Origin: Porites lobata
Lineage: Eukaryota > Cnidaria > Anthozoa > Scleractinia > Poritidae
Assembly: GCA_942486035.1 (NCBI GenBank)
Contig: CALNXK010000126.1
Coordinates: 714,501-778,500 of the forward strand
Direction: 5' to 3'
DNA: 64,000 nt
Notes under the pieces: generated by a model
The model's database searches: none
The model's input: only the letters and a program-made list of their open reading frames with translations
What the model was told of the DNA's origin: nothing
Part shown: in pieces, positions 22,651-34,619 of the stretch
Layout of the letters: each line of letters starts with the position of its first letter
How positions within the stretch are numbered: position 1 is the stretch's first letter
Made by a program: the position numbers and the translations under genes

Positions 22651-24182
22651 CAAGAGGATAATGCACAAAGCAAACTCAACTAAAGGAGGAGTAAGATTTC
22701 AACTGGTCTTATTGCTACTCATATGATGCCACCTATGAACGATAGAAAAACCAATTGTGAGCGTCCATCTGGCACAGCTTGATGTTATTGTGCATCATTT
22801 TTCGGTTACTGCGCCTCTGAAGTGTCATTCCTAGCAAAATTGCCAGGGGGCATAGCCAGCCCATACTGAGATCTGTAGGCCCAAGCCTAAAACTTTTTGG
22901 TTTGATCGCTCTACCGCTTGTAATAAATTATGCATTGCTGGAGTGAGCTTAAAAGGTTAAGTCTATTGGTGAGGTCAGTGTGTATTAGCAGTGCGTGCAA
23001 TTTTCAGGATATCTATGTTAAATGAAAGTCAGCCAGGCCTACAACTGGTCGAAAAGCTGGCTACACCCTTGACTGCTTGCTGATCGTGGTAGTGAGCTTT
23101 CTTTGTATGTCTGATCCACAATATTTGTCCTGTATCCTTTCGTTTCTCTATTAAGGTTTTGCTCAAATAAATTTTCAAGAATGCAAACGGCTGTCTCCTA
23201 TAGGTTTTGCCGCATTTGGATTAAAGAGGGCCCAAAATCTAACTTGCAATGACATTGAACCTATTAATGATTCGGAGATGGACGCTCATAGGCTCCTCGT
23301 TAGGCCCTGTTCCTTATTCCCAGTAAATTTTCACAACAACAACAGCAACAAAAGTACGTTTCATATTAGCTTGCGATATTTGGTGGTGAGGTGAGGCACG
23401 AATATTTGTATTTCCTACTAGGTTATTTAGTTTCTTTTCATGATTTATTTCAGTACCGTGCAGTACACGAAAAATTACTCGCATAATAAGATGATTATCG
23501 AAATAGTGAATGCTGCTGATAGAATCAAGGGAATAATCTATCCACAAAAAAAGTAACTGGTTTGATAAAAATAACATCCTACTATACGTATACTTACTTT
23601 TTTTTACTTCAGACAACATTGATTCGGGGGTGACGGATTTCTGGCGTTTAAAAAGAATGAAATAATAAATGAATTAAATGTTTGTAAAAAGCACCCGTTT
23701 TAAACAAGTGTGTCAACTACTTTTGTCCCTCATGTAGCTTCGCAAAATAGTAATAATTTCTTGCAAAATTACAACATTTTGAAATGACTTTTAAATACGA
23801 CTCATTAATAACGGTTTTGGACTGATTAGTGTTCAACTCGGTCTGTAATGATACAGTGATTACTGAAATGGACGACACAAAGTCCTGGTATCAATTAATC
23901 ATAACCATTGCAATTTCCGAGGAAATAAATACATCCTTTTTTTTGGTGGAAGAGCTTTTAATAACAATCATCCAAAATAAGGGAAACTTTCCCCAATTTC
24001 TCTCTCAGAGACAGTCTAATGTTACAAATTCGTCCAATTTGGAGAATCCCCAGTTTACTAGGTTAAGCGGTTGTTGCTATGCTTATTGAGATAACTTCTG
24101 TGATTGGTGGATTTTTGCCAAGTGCAGTTAATAATGAGTTTTAGAAATAAAAAGAGAAGCCTCCAGAGTCGTCAGGAATTGA

Positions 24183-24497
24183 TCAGTAGTTTTATGTTTA
24201 CACTTATTTCCATGGCAAGAAAACAAATTTAAAGGACGACAAAAGAGAGAAAGAGATGTGAAAAATGCAGAAGCAGAGCAAACTCCCCAAAAAAGAACAG
24301 GAATATTCAGAAAACACCAGCTCTTTGGCCTTGTACTAGAATTTGAACTAAAAAAAATTGTGTCAAGTGAAGAAATTTCCGAGATTTCTCAAAGACTGCA
24401 ACTTGGTGAACCCCAAGTTAGAACTTGGTTTCAAAACAGACGAGCAAAATGGAGGAGAAAAGGAATGCTAGGCAGACCTGAAGCTCACAGCAAATAA
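24183..24497 (+). CDS. HEX-like homeodomain exon or fragment, the only uninterrupted copy in the array
   Basis: The frame is open from 24183 (after a TGA at 24180-24182) to the stop at 24495-24497. There is no in-frame ATG before the homeodomain, so this is an internal/terminal exon or a fragment, not a complete gene. The homeodomain lies at about 24285-24464. Landmarks fit canonical numbering: F8, L16, F20, L40, V45, W48, F49, Q50, N51, R53, K55, W56. The helix 3 string RTWFQNRRAKWRRK, with T47 and Q50, most resembles the HHEX/HEX family as I remember it, where it binds DNA as a transcription factor. Non-consensus points are V17, I31 and G41. A basic stretch (KFKGRQKRERD) precedes the domain and only a short tail follows. 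Every other unit has stop or missense changes in helix 3. It may be a pseudogene fragment whose frame happens to survive, and expression is unknown. The homeodomain call is strong; the HEX subfamily is tentative. Confidence 0.8.
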   Translation, partial: SVVLCLHLFPWQENKFKGRQKRERDVKNAEAEQTPQKRTGIFRKHQLFGLVLEFELKKIVSSEEISEISQRLQLGEPQVRTWFQNRRAKWRRKGMLGRPEAHSK

Positions 24498-24736
24498 AAA
24501 TAACTGCAAATAAATAACTGGATTTATGGCCATTGACATTTTCAGGTTTGGTGGCTTCTAGAGAAGCCGTTTTTCTGATAGCCTTAGCTCTTGAAGCTTA
24601 AAGACTGTCAATTATCCGAGCTATTTCAGCTGAAAAGCTGTCTTCTTGTTCCTGTTGTTCTTCTTCGGAAAACGAACATTGATTTTCTTTACTGTCCAAA
24701 TTTGTGCCATGAATCTTCTTCATGTCTGTCAAGCCT
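24257..24736. other. Divergent tract in U6 (candidate gene-conversion tract)
   Basis: Between the first difference (T at 24257) and the last (T at 24736) I count roughly 40 or more substitutions and small indels against the other units, including a deletion of about 16 bp near 24680. Several hundred bases on either side match the array apart from run-length noise. Sixteen or so substitutions lie in the homeodomain frame, and they restore W48, Q50 and N51 while departing from consensus at positions 9, 10, 17 and 41. The tract is therefore a separate derivative rather than a simple ancestor of the array version. Confidence 0.85.
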
Positions 24737-24837
24737 TGAAATGAATATGTTGATTGACATGCTTCACCAAAGAGCAGTTTACTAGGTTTTGAAGAGGATG
24801 CTTTAAATTGTTCTTCTTGGTCTTTCTTGGATGACAT
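24598..24837 (-). CDS. Hypothetical 79-residue ORF facing the homeodomain exon, open only in U6
   Basis: An ATG at 24837 opens 79 codons ending at the TAA at 24598-24600. The N-terminal part is Lys/Ser-rich (starts MSSKKDQEEQ) and the C-terminal part is acidic (SEEEQQEQEDSF) before AEIARIIDSL. I recognise no domain. The first third lies in ordinary array sequence and is open in all units; the rest lies in the divergent tract. In the other units I checked, CATATGCCTG replaces CATGTCTG, giving a frameshift and a TGA soon after. It is convergent with the homeodomain exon, about 100 bp apart. On its own strand an octamer ATGCAAAT (25025-25032) and a CCAAT (24971-24975) lie upstream, without an obvious TATA. 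It could be a short exon or a chance ORF. Confidence 0.35.
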   Translation of the reverse strand: MSSKKDQEEQFKASSSKPSKLLFGEACQSTYSFQGLTDMKKIHGTNLDSKENQCSFSEEEQQEQEDSFSAEIARIIDSL

Positions 24838-25879
24838 CGTTTCAAATGTTTGTCCAACCCTTTGAAATACAAGCCAGCTTGTTAACAACCAGAAAATCAG
24901 CAGTAAACATCTGAAGCCATGATTTCTAATAACGCTTACTCAGTAGCTACGCAATCGAACTTTGTCTGCCATTGGCTTGGCAATACAAATGTACAATGTA
25001 CACCTGGGATTTGAGGCCAGATGTATTTGCATAATCATAGTAAGCACGTGGCACCTCGTGCTTGACTTCATTTGCCTATCAAAAACGCAAAACAAATAAT
25101 GCCTTCTCTGCAGAGCGCACTATGCGATTCGTGCCAGGGTTCAGTGCTATTTAGAGTTCAACCCTCATTTAAAATGGAATTACTGTTTTTCGATTTTCTT
25201 TTGTAATATTTTCAATTGCTCGAATGGTTCCCTGCCTGGTGGCTACACAGAATTTCTTCTCATTTCTCGTTTTTCCTACTTTTTCCATTCAAAGGAGAAA
25301 AGGTGTAACACTTAAACTTGGTCTTAATGTAACTGTAATGAAGTTGAAACGAATACAATAAGCTTCTCTCCAATTTTTTTTAGGGACAAAATCTTAGAAA
25401 AATTGTGTCTTGGGACAGGAAGACATGAAGCTGAACTGTAATTTGGTATGTATATTATTTCGTCCCGAGAAGACCATTTCAAGGTTTTTTTTTTCTTTTG
25501 AGGAAAGGAAGAACAACAGGAAAACATGGCCAATCTTTGCTTTAAAAGCGCTAACAAGTGTATGCTGCAGTTAAATGGTCATCATTTGTAATAGTCGATC
25601 ATGCACACGCATTATACCTGTTTTAAGACAGATGTAGACTTTACCACAAGTTGACTTTTTTGAGCAACATAGTTGTGAAAAGAGTGCCCAACGAAAATGG
25701 ACTTTCAGAAAGTCTAAGGCAGATGTGTAGGAATTTTAGTACCTTCTGGAGGCCTCGGTTGTCGGCTTTGGGTTTACCTCTAGCAAAATTTGGTTTCGTG
25801 TCTGGTTTGAATTTGCAACAGAACCTGGAAACAAAAACTTTTTAACCTATTAATTCATTGATCTAGACCATTTTTATGA

Positions 25880-26287
25880 GCGTCAAAGAACACAATACAA
25901 TACCTGCACCAAAATGGTGTCGCTCACCGAGATCTTAAGCCAGCAAATATCCTGATCAGCAATTAACATTATTGTGATTTGGCAATCGATGATATAGAGC
26001 AAGCCTGGGAATGCCACCCTTTAGTTCGTAAAGTTGCTGATTTTGGCGAAGGCTGCTTTGGTGAAATACAGACTAATTCCAGTCTACAGTCCAAAACGAA
26101 TCGCGTAAACCAAGGTACACCCATGTATATGGCCCCCGAGATGCTAGTTGAAGAGATGCGATTGCCAGTTGCATCAGCAGTCTTTTGGCATGATCTTCTC
26201 TGTCCTTATTAATTGAGCATCTGGTACCCATACTATGGGAAAATTCAAGAAGCCCTAGAAGGGGAAAGCGCCTATTTGGACGTTTGA
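25880..26287 (+). pseudogene. Protein kinase remnant, U6
   Basis: TAA at 25964-25966, then open 25979-26212 through DFG and APE (five C). It lies 1.4 kb downstream of the open homeodomain exon and is ordinary array sequence. Confidence 0.85.
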
Positions 26288-26361
26288 GAATCTCTTTAAG
26301 AACAGGAAAGTTTGAGTTTGATAGCAGCTACACGGTGGAGACCAAGAATGAAAAGATATAA

Positions 26362-26993
26362 TGTGACAAGAGCTGCAAATCCTTTCGCGATGGTGGTGGT
26401 TTCTGCCCTCATGTTCTTGTTGTTGCAGAGAAAATTGAAAAGCTGCGAAGCTTCATGGATTCCTACAAGAAATCTAGTAACAAACTGGGCAACATCAGCG
26501 CAAACCTCCCTAAACAACTTGGGGGAAAGCCAAATCAAGAAAAGAAACCAAGAAGAGGAAAAACAATGTGAGCCAGGAACCAGTCCTGTTAGAGGAAGAC
26601 TATTCCGACATGATGGCACCAAAACCCATGAGGTAAACCGAATATTACCAAAATGACGAGCCCTTCTATGTAGTATTCATTCATCACTATGCAAACGCAA
26701 CAACATGCATTGGTTGCACAAATGAGTTCCCCAAGCGAGTACAGATAGCACCCTACAACATTGCCATACTTCGCAAAGAGCGTTACTGGTACCTAAAAAA
26801 AGATGATCAAGGGAATGTTGAAATGGTACCAACCCATAAAAAGAAGGCCAAGAGGTTTTACTGCGTACATAAAGAGTGTATTCTTCGAAGGCACCCTTAG
26901 TTCTGGAGAGGTTTGGTAACTGTCTCTACTAATGTCCAGGGGCGCTTGAAAGAGAGCCACAAGGATCTATATGCAATGCTAAAGTTTAGATAA
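26362..26993 (+). pseudogene. CxxC...CxHxxC ORF remnant, U7
   Basis: One A shorter than the U2 copy in GAGGAAAAACAATG near 26553, so the segment before the TAA changes frame; the CxxC/CxHxxC half is clean. Confidence 0.58.
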
Positions 26994-27889
26994 CAAGAGG
27001 ATAATGCACAAAGCAAACTCAACTAAAGGAGGAGTAAGATTTCAACTGGTCTTATTGCTACTCATATGATGCCACCTATGAACGATAGAAAAACCAATTG
27101 TGAGCGTCCATCTGGCACAGCTTGATGTTATTGTGCATCATTTTTCGGTTACTGCGCCTCTGAAGTGTCATTCCTAGCAAAATTGCCAGGGGGGCATAGC
27201 CAGCCCATACTGAGATCTGTAGGCCCAAGCCTAAAACTTTTTGGTTTGATCGCTCTACCGCTTGTAATAAATTATGCATTGCTGGAGTGAGCTTAAAAGG
27301 TTAAGTCTATTGGTGAGGTCAGTGTGTATTAGCAGTGCGTGCAATTTTCAGGATATCTATGTTAAATGAAAGTCAGCCAGGCCTACAACTGGTCGAAAAG
27401 CTGGCTACACCCTTGACTGCTTGCTGATCGTGGTAGTGAGCTTTCTTTGTATGTCTGATCCACAATATTTGTCCTGTATCCTTTCGTTTCTCTATTAAGG
27501 TTTTGCTCAAATAAATTTTCAAGAATGCAAACGGCTGTCTCCTATAGGTTTTGCCGCACGGATTAAAAGGGCCCAAAATCTAACTTGCAATGACATTGAA
27601 CCTATTAATGATTCGGAGATGGACGCTCACAGCTAGGCTCCTCGTTAGGCCCTGTTCCTTATTCCCAGTAAATTTTCACAACAACAACAGCAACAAAAGT
27701 ACGTTTCATATTAGCTTGCGATATTTGGTGGTGAGGTGAGGCACGAATATTTGTATTTCCTACTAGGTTATTTAGTTTCTTTTCATGATTTATTTCAGTA
27801 CCGTGCAGTACACGAAAAATTACTCGCATAATAAGATGATTATCGAAATAGTGAATGCTGCTGATAGAATCAAGGAATAATCTATCCAC

Positions 27890-27903
27890 AAAAAAAAAAA
27901 AAA
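27890..27903 (+). repeat. Expanded A run (14 A) in U7
   Basis: The run after TCTATCC-AC is five to seven A in most units and 14 here. It is either a real slippage expansion or a sequencing/assembly artefact typical of homopolymers. Confidence 0.8.
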
Positions 27904-28604
27904 GTAACTGGTTTGATAAAAATAACATCCTACTATACGTATACTTACTTTTTTTTTTTACTTCAGACAACATTGATTCGGGGTGACGGATTTCTGCGTT
28001 TAAAAAGAATGAAATAATAAATGAATTAAATGTTTGTAAAAAGCACCCGTTTTAAACAAGTGTGTCAACTACTTTTGTCCCTCACGTAGCCAAAAAATAG
28101 TAATAATTTCTTGCAAAATTACAACATTTTGAAATGACTTTTAAATACGACTCATTAATAACGGTTTTGGACTGATTAGTGTTCAACTCGGTCTGTAATG
28201 ATACAGTGATTACTGAAATGGACGACACAAAGTCCTGGTATCAATTAATCATAACCATTGCAATTTCCGAGGAAATAAATACATCCTTTTTTGGTGGAAG
28301 AGCTTTTAATAACAATCATCCAAAATAAGGGAAACTTTCCCCAATTTCTCTCTCAGAGACAGTCTAATGTTACAAATTCGTCCAATTTGGAGAATCCCCA
28401 GTTTACTAGGTTAAGCGGTTGTTGCTATGCTTATTGAGATAACTTCTGTGATTGGTGGATTTTTGCCAAGTGCAGTTAATAATGAGTTTTAGAAATAAAA
28501 GAGAAGCCTCCAGAGTCGTCAGGAATTGATCAGTAGTTTTATGTTTACACTTATTTCCATGGCAAGAAAACAAATTTAAAGGACGACAAAAGAGAGAAAG
28601 AGAA

Positions 28605-28860
28605 GTGAAAAATGCAGAAGCAGAGCAAACTCCCCAAAACAGAACAGGAATATTCACACAACACCAGCTCTTTGGCCTTGAACTAGAATTTGAACTAAAA
28701 AGAAATTGTGTCAAGTAATGAAATTTCCGATATTTCTCAAAGACTGCAACTTAGTGAACCCCAAGTTAGACCTTCGTTTTAACACAGACGAGCAAAATGG
28801 AGGAGAAAAGGAATGCTACGCAGACCTGATGCTCACTGCAAAAGGAAACTTTACGCTTAA
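28605..28860 (+). pseudogene. Homeobox remnant, U7
   Basis: 256 nt. An extra A in CTAAAAAGAAATTG near 28696 shifts the frame ahead of helix 3, in addition to the shared stop and missense changes. Confidence 0.8.
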
Positions 28861-30252
28861 AAGCTTGTTAACTGGATTTATAGCCATTGACATTTTTATG
28901 GTTGGTGGCTTCTAGAGAAGCCGTTTTTTTTTTCTAATAGCCTTAGCATTCAAAGCTAAAGACTGTCAATTATCTGAGCTATTTTAGCTGAAAAGCTGTC
29001 CTTTTGTTCCTGTTGTTCTTCTTTGGAAAACAAACGTTTCATCACTGATTGGCAGTTTTCTTTACTGTCCAAATTTGTGCTGTGAATCTTCTTCATATGC
29101 CTGTCAAGCCATGAAATGAATATGTTGATTGACATGCTTCACCAAAGAGCAGTTTACTAGGTTTTGAAGAGGATGCTTTAAATTGTTCTTCTTGGTCTTT
29201 CTTGGATGACATCGTTTCAAATGTTTGTCCAACCCTTTGAAATACAAGCCAGCTTGTTAACAACCAGAAAATCAGCAGTAAACATCTGAAGCCATGATTT
29301 CTAATAACGCTTACTCAGTAGCTACGCAATCGAACTTTGTCTGCCATTGGCTTGGCAATACAAATGTACAATGTACACCTGGGATTTGAGGCCAGATGTA
29401 TTTGCATAATCATAGTAAGCACGTGGCACCTCGTGCTTGACTTCATTTGCCTATCAAAAACGCAAAACAAATAATGCCTTCTCTGCAGAGCGCACTATGC
29501 GATTCGTGCCAGGGTTCAGTGCTATTTAGAGTTCAACCCTCATTTAAAATGGAATTACTGTTTTTCGATTTTCTTTTGTAATATTTTCAATTGCTCGAAT
29601 GGTTCCCTGCCTGGTGGCTACACAGAATTTCTTCTCATTTCTCGTTTTTCCTTTTTTTCCATTCAAAGGAGAAAAGGTGTAACACTTAAACTTGGTCTTA
29701 ATGTAACTGTAATGAAGTTGAAACGAATACAATAAGCTTCTCTCCAATTTTTTTTAGGGACAAAATCTTAGAAAAATTGTGTCTTGGGACAGGAAGACAT
29801 GAAGCTGAACTGTAATTTGGTATGTATATTATTTCGTCCCGAGAAGACCATTTCAAGGTTTTTTTCCTTTGAGGGAAAGGAAGAACAACAGGAAAACATG
29901 GCCAATCTTTGCTTTAAAAGCGCTAACAAGTGTATGCTGCAGTTAAATGGTCATCATTTGTAATAGTCGATCATGCACACGCATTATACCTGTTTTAAGA
30001 CAGATGTAGACTTTACCACAAGTTGACTTTTTTGAGCAACATAGTTGTGAAAAAGAGTGCCCAACGAAAATGGACTTTCAGAAAGTCTAAGGCAGATGTG
30101 TAGGAATTTTAGTACCTTCTGGAGGCCTCGGTTGTCGGCTTTGGGTTTACCTCTAGCAAAATTTGGTTTCGTGTCTGGTTTGAATTTGCAACAGAACCTG
30201 GAAACAAAAACTTTTTAACCTATTAATTCATTGATCTAGACCATTTTTATGA

Positions 30253-30660
30253 GCGTCAAAGAACACAATACAATACCTGCACCAAAATGGTGTCGCTCAC
30301 CGAGATCTTAAGCCAGCAAATATCCTGATCAGCAATTAACATTATTGTGATTTGGCAATCGATTATATAGAGCAAGCCTGGGAATGCCACCCTTTAGTTC
30401 GTAAAGTTGCTGATTTTGGCGAAGGCTGCTTTGGTGAAATACAGACTAATTCCAGTCTACAGTCCAAAACGAATCGCGTAAACCAAGGTACACCCATGTA
30501 TATGGCCCCCGAGATGCTAGTTGAAGAGATGCGATTGCCAGTTGCATCAGCAGTCTTTTGGCATGATCTTCTCTGTCCTTATTAATTGAGCATCTGGTAC
30601 CCATACTATGGGAAAATTCAAGAAGCCCTAGAAGGGGAAAGCGCCTATTTGGACGTTTGA
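30253..30660 (+). pseudogene. Protein kinase remnant, U7
   Basis: TAA at 30337-30339, open 30352-30585, with the Asp-to-Tyr GATTATAT variant near 30360 also seen in U4 and U14. Confidence 0.85.
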
Positions 30661-30734
30661 GAATCTCTTTAAGAACAGGAAAGTTTGAGTTTGATAGCAG
30701 CTACACGGTGGAGACCAAGAATGAAAAGATATAA

Positions 30735-31369
30735 TGTGACAAGAGCTGCAAATCCTTTCGCGATGGTGGTGGTTTCTGCCCTCATGTTCTTGTTGTTGCA
30801 GAGAAAATTGAAAAGCTGCGAAGCTTCATGGATTCCTACAAGAAATCTAGTAACAAACTGGGCAACATCAGCGCAAACCTCCCTAAACAACTTGGGGGAA
30901 AGCCAAATCAAGAAAAGAAACCAAGAAGAGGAAAAAACAATGTGAGCCAGGAACCAGTCCTGTTAGAGGAAGACTATTCCGACATGATGGCACCAAAACC
31001 CATGAGGTAAACCGAATATTACCAAAATGACGAGCCCTTCTATGTAGTATTCATTCATCACTATGCAAACGCAACAACATGCATTGGTTGCACAAATGAG
31101 TTCCCCAAGCGAGTACAGATAGCACCCTACAACATTGCCATACTTCGCAAGAGCGTTACTGGTACCTAAAAAAAAATGATGATCAAGGGAATGTTGAAAT
31201 GGTACCAACCCATAAAAAGAAGGCCAAGAGGTTTTACTGCGTACATAAAGAGTGTATTCTTCGAAGGCACCCTTAGTTCTGGAGAGGTTTGGTAACTGTC
31301 TCTACTAATGTCCAGGGGCGCTTGAAAGAGAGCCACAAGGATCTATATGCAATGCTAAAGTTTAGATAA
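30735..31369 (+). pseudogene. CxxC...CxHxxC ORF remnant, U8
   Basis: CTTCGCAAGAGC near 31143 lacks one A, and the next A run with ATGATGATC near 31169 is expanded. Confidence 0.55.
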
Positions 31370-32974
31370 CAAGAGGATAATGCACAAAGCAAACTCAACT
31401 AAAGGAGGAGTAAGATTTCAACTGGTCTTATTGCTACTCATATGATGCCACCTATGAACGATAGAAAAACCAATTGTGAGCGTCCATCTGGCACAGCTTG
31501 ATGTTATTGTGCATCATTTTTCGGTTACTGCGCCTCTGAAGTGTCATTCCTAGCAAAATTGCCAGGGGGCATAGCCAGCCCATACTGAGATCTGTAGGCC
31601 CAAGCCTAAAACTTTTTGGTTTGATCGCTCTACCGCTTGTAATAAATTATGCATTGCTGGAGTGAGCTTAAAAGGTTAAGTCTATTGGTGAGGTCAGTGT
31701 GTATTAGCAGTGCGTGCAATTTTCAGGATATCTATGTTAAATGAAAGTCAGCCAGGCCTACAACTGGTCGAAAAGCTGGCTACACCCTTGACTGCTTGCT
31801 GATCGTGGTAGTGAGCTTTCTTTGTATGTCTGATCCACAATATTTGTCCTGTATCCTTTCGTTTCTCTATTAAGGTTTTGCTCAAATAAATTTTCAAGAA
31901 TGCAAACGGCTGTCTCCTATAGGTTTTGCCGCACGGATTAAAGAGGGCCCAAAATCTAACTTGCAATGACATTGAACCTATTAATGATTCGGAGATGGAC
32001 GCTCATAGGCTCCTCGTTAGGCCCTGTTCCTTATTCCCAGTAAATTTTCACAACAACAACAGCAACAAAAGTACGTTTCATATTAGCTTGCGATATTTGG
32101 TGGTGAGGTGAGGCACGAATATTTGTATTTCCTACTAGGTTATTTAGTTTCTTTTCATGATTTATTTCAGTACCGTGCAGTACACGAAAAATTACTCGCA
32201 TAATAAGATGATTATCGAAATAGTGAATGCTGCTGATAGAATCAAGGGAATAATCTATCCACAAAAAAGTAACTGGTTTGATAAAAATAACATCCTACTA
32301 TACGTATACTTACTTTTTTTTTACTTCAGACAACATTGATTCGGGGGGTGACGGGATTTACGGCGTTTAAAAAGAATGAAATAATAAATGAATTAAATGT
32401 TTGTAAAAAGCACCCGTTTTAAACAAGTGTGTCAACTACTTTTGTCCCTCACGTAGCTTCGCAAAATAGTAATAATTTCTTGCAAAATTACAACATTTTG
32501 AAATGACTTTTAAATACGACTCATTAATAACGGTTTTGGACTGATTAGTGTTCAACTCGGTCTGTAATGATACGAGTGATTACTGAAATGGACGACACAA
32601 AGTCCTGGTATCAATTAATCATAACCATTGCAATTTCCGAGGAAATAAATACATCCTTTTTTGGTGGAAGAGCTTTTAATAACAATCATCCAAAATAAGG
32701 GAAACTTTCCCCAATTTCTCTCTCAGAGACAGTCTAATGTTACAAATTCGTCCAATTTGGAGAATCCCCAGTTTACTAGGTTAAGCGGTTGTTGCTATGC
32801 TTATTGAGATAACTTCTGTGATTGGTGGATTTTGCTAAGTGCAGTTAATAATGAGTTTTAGAAATAAAAAGAGAAGCCTCCAGAGTCGTCAGGAATTGAT
32901 CAGTAGTTTTATGTTTACACTTATTTCCATGGCAAGAAAACAAATTTAAAGGACGACAAAAGAGAGAAAGAGAA

Positions 32975-33231
32975 GTGAAAAATGCAGAAGCAGAGCAAAC
33001 TCCCCAAAACAGAACAGGAATATTCACACAACACCAGCTCTTTGGCCTTGAACTAGAATTTGAACTAAAAGAAATTGTGTCAAGTAATGAAATTTCCGAT
33101 ATTTCTCAAAGACTGCAACTTAGTGAACCCCAAGTTAGACCTTCGTTTTAACACAGAGACGAGCAAAATGGAGGAGAAAAGGAATGCTACGCAGACCTGA
33201 TGCTCACTGCAAAAGGAAACTTTACGCTTAA
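32975..33231 (+). pseudogene. Homeobox remnant, U8
   Basis: 257 nt. A two-base AG insertion (ACACAGAGACGAG near 33152) follows the shared TAA and shifts the frame of the RRAKWRRK segment. Confidence 0.8.
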
Positions 33232-34619
33232 AAGCTTGTTAACTGGATTTATAGCCATTGACATTTTTATGGTTGGTGGCTTCTAGAGAAGCCGTTTTTT
33301 TCTAATAGCCTTAGCATTCAAAGCTAAAGACTGTCAATTATCTGAGCTATTTTAGCTGAAAAGCTGTCCTTTTGTTCCTGTTGTTCTTCTTTGGAAAACA
33401 AACGTTTCATCACTGATTGGCAGTTTTCTTTACTGTCCAAATTTGTGCTGTGAATCTTCTTCATATGCCTGTCAAGCCATGAAATGAATATGTTGATTGA
33501 CATGCTTCACCAAAGAGCAGTTTACTAGGTTTTGAAGAGGATGCTTTAAATTGTTCTTCTTGGTCTTTCTTGGATGACATCGTTTCAAATGTTTGTCCAA
33601 CCCTTTGAAATACAAGCCAGCTTGTTAACAACCAGAAAATCAGCAGTAAACATCTGAAGCCATGATTTCTAATAACGCTTACTCAGTAGCTACGCAATCG
33701 AACTTTGTCTGCCATTGGCTTGGCAATACAAATGTACAATGTACACCTGGGATTTGAGGCCAGATGTATTTGCATAATCATAGTAAGCACGTGGCACCTC
33801 GTGCTTGACTTCATTTGCCTATCAAAAACGCAAAACAAATAATGCCTTCTCTGCAGAGCGCACTATGCGATTCGTGCCAGGGTTCAGTGCTATTTAGAGT
33901 TCAACCCTCATTTAAAATGGAATTACTGTTTTTCGATTTTCTTTTGTAATATTTTCAATTGCTCGAATGGTTCCCTGCCTGGTGGCTACACAGAATTTCT
34001 TCTCATTTCTCGTTTTTCCTACTTTTTCCATTCAAAGGAGAAAAGGTGTAACACTTAAACTTGGTCTTAATGTAACTGTAATGAAGTTGAAACGAATACA
34101 ATAAGCTTCTCTCAAATTTTTTTTTAGGGACAAAATCTTAGAAAAATTGTGTCTTGGGACAGGAAGACATGAAGCTGAACTGTAATTTGGTATGTATATT
34201 ATTTCGTCCCGAGAAGACCATTTCAAGGTTTTTTTCCTTTGAGGGAAAGGAAGAACAACAGGAAAACATGGCCAATCTTTGCTTTAAAGCGCTAACAAGT
34301 GTATGCTGCAGTTAAATGGTCATCATTTGTAATAGTCGATCATGCACACGCATTATACCTGTTTTAAGACAGATGTAGACTTTACCACAAGTTGACTTTT
34401 TTGAGCAACATAGTTGTGAAAAGAGTGCCCAACGAAAATGGACTTTCAGAAAGTCTAAGGCAGATGTGTAGGAATTTTAGTACCTTCTGGAGGCCTCGGT
34501 TGTCGGCTTTGGGTTTACCTCTAGCAAAATTTGGTTTCGTGTCTGGTTTGAATTTGCAACAGAACCTGGAAAAAAAAACTTTTAACCTATTAATTCATTG
34601 ATCTAGACCATTTTTATGA

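Larger units (their letters stand above)
21944..26287 (+). repeat. Macrosatellite unit U6 (class B, carries the open homeobox tract)
   Basis: The shortest complete unit (4344 bp); much of the shortfall comes from deletions in the divergent tract 24257-24736. It also has GCATTTGGATT in place of GCACGGATT near 23212, which shifts the frame of the conserved minus-strand 74-residue ORF. The kinase remnant is open through APE and the CxxC ORF is one of the cleanest copies. Confidence 0.97.
26288..30660 (+). repeat. Macrosatellite unit U7 (class B)
   Basis: Length 4373 bp. It has the longest A run of the window (14 A at 27890-27903), a private form of the microdeletion site (GCTCACAGCTAGG near 27624) and CTCACGTAGCC followed by an A run near 28081. 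The kinase remnant carries GATTATAT instead of GATGATAT near 30360. Confidence 0.97.
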
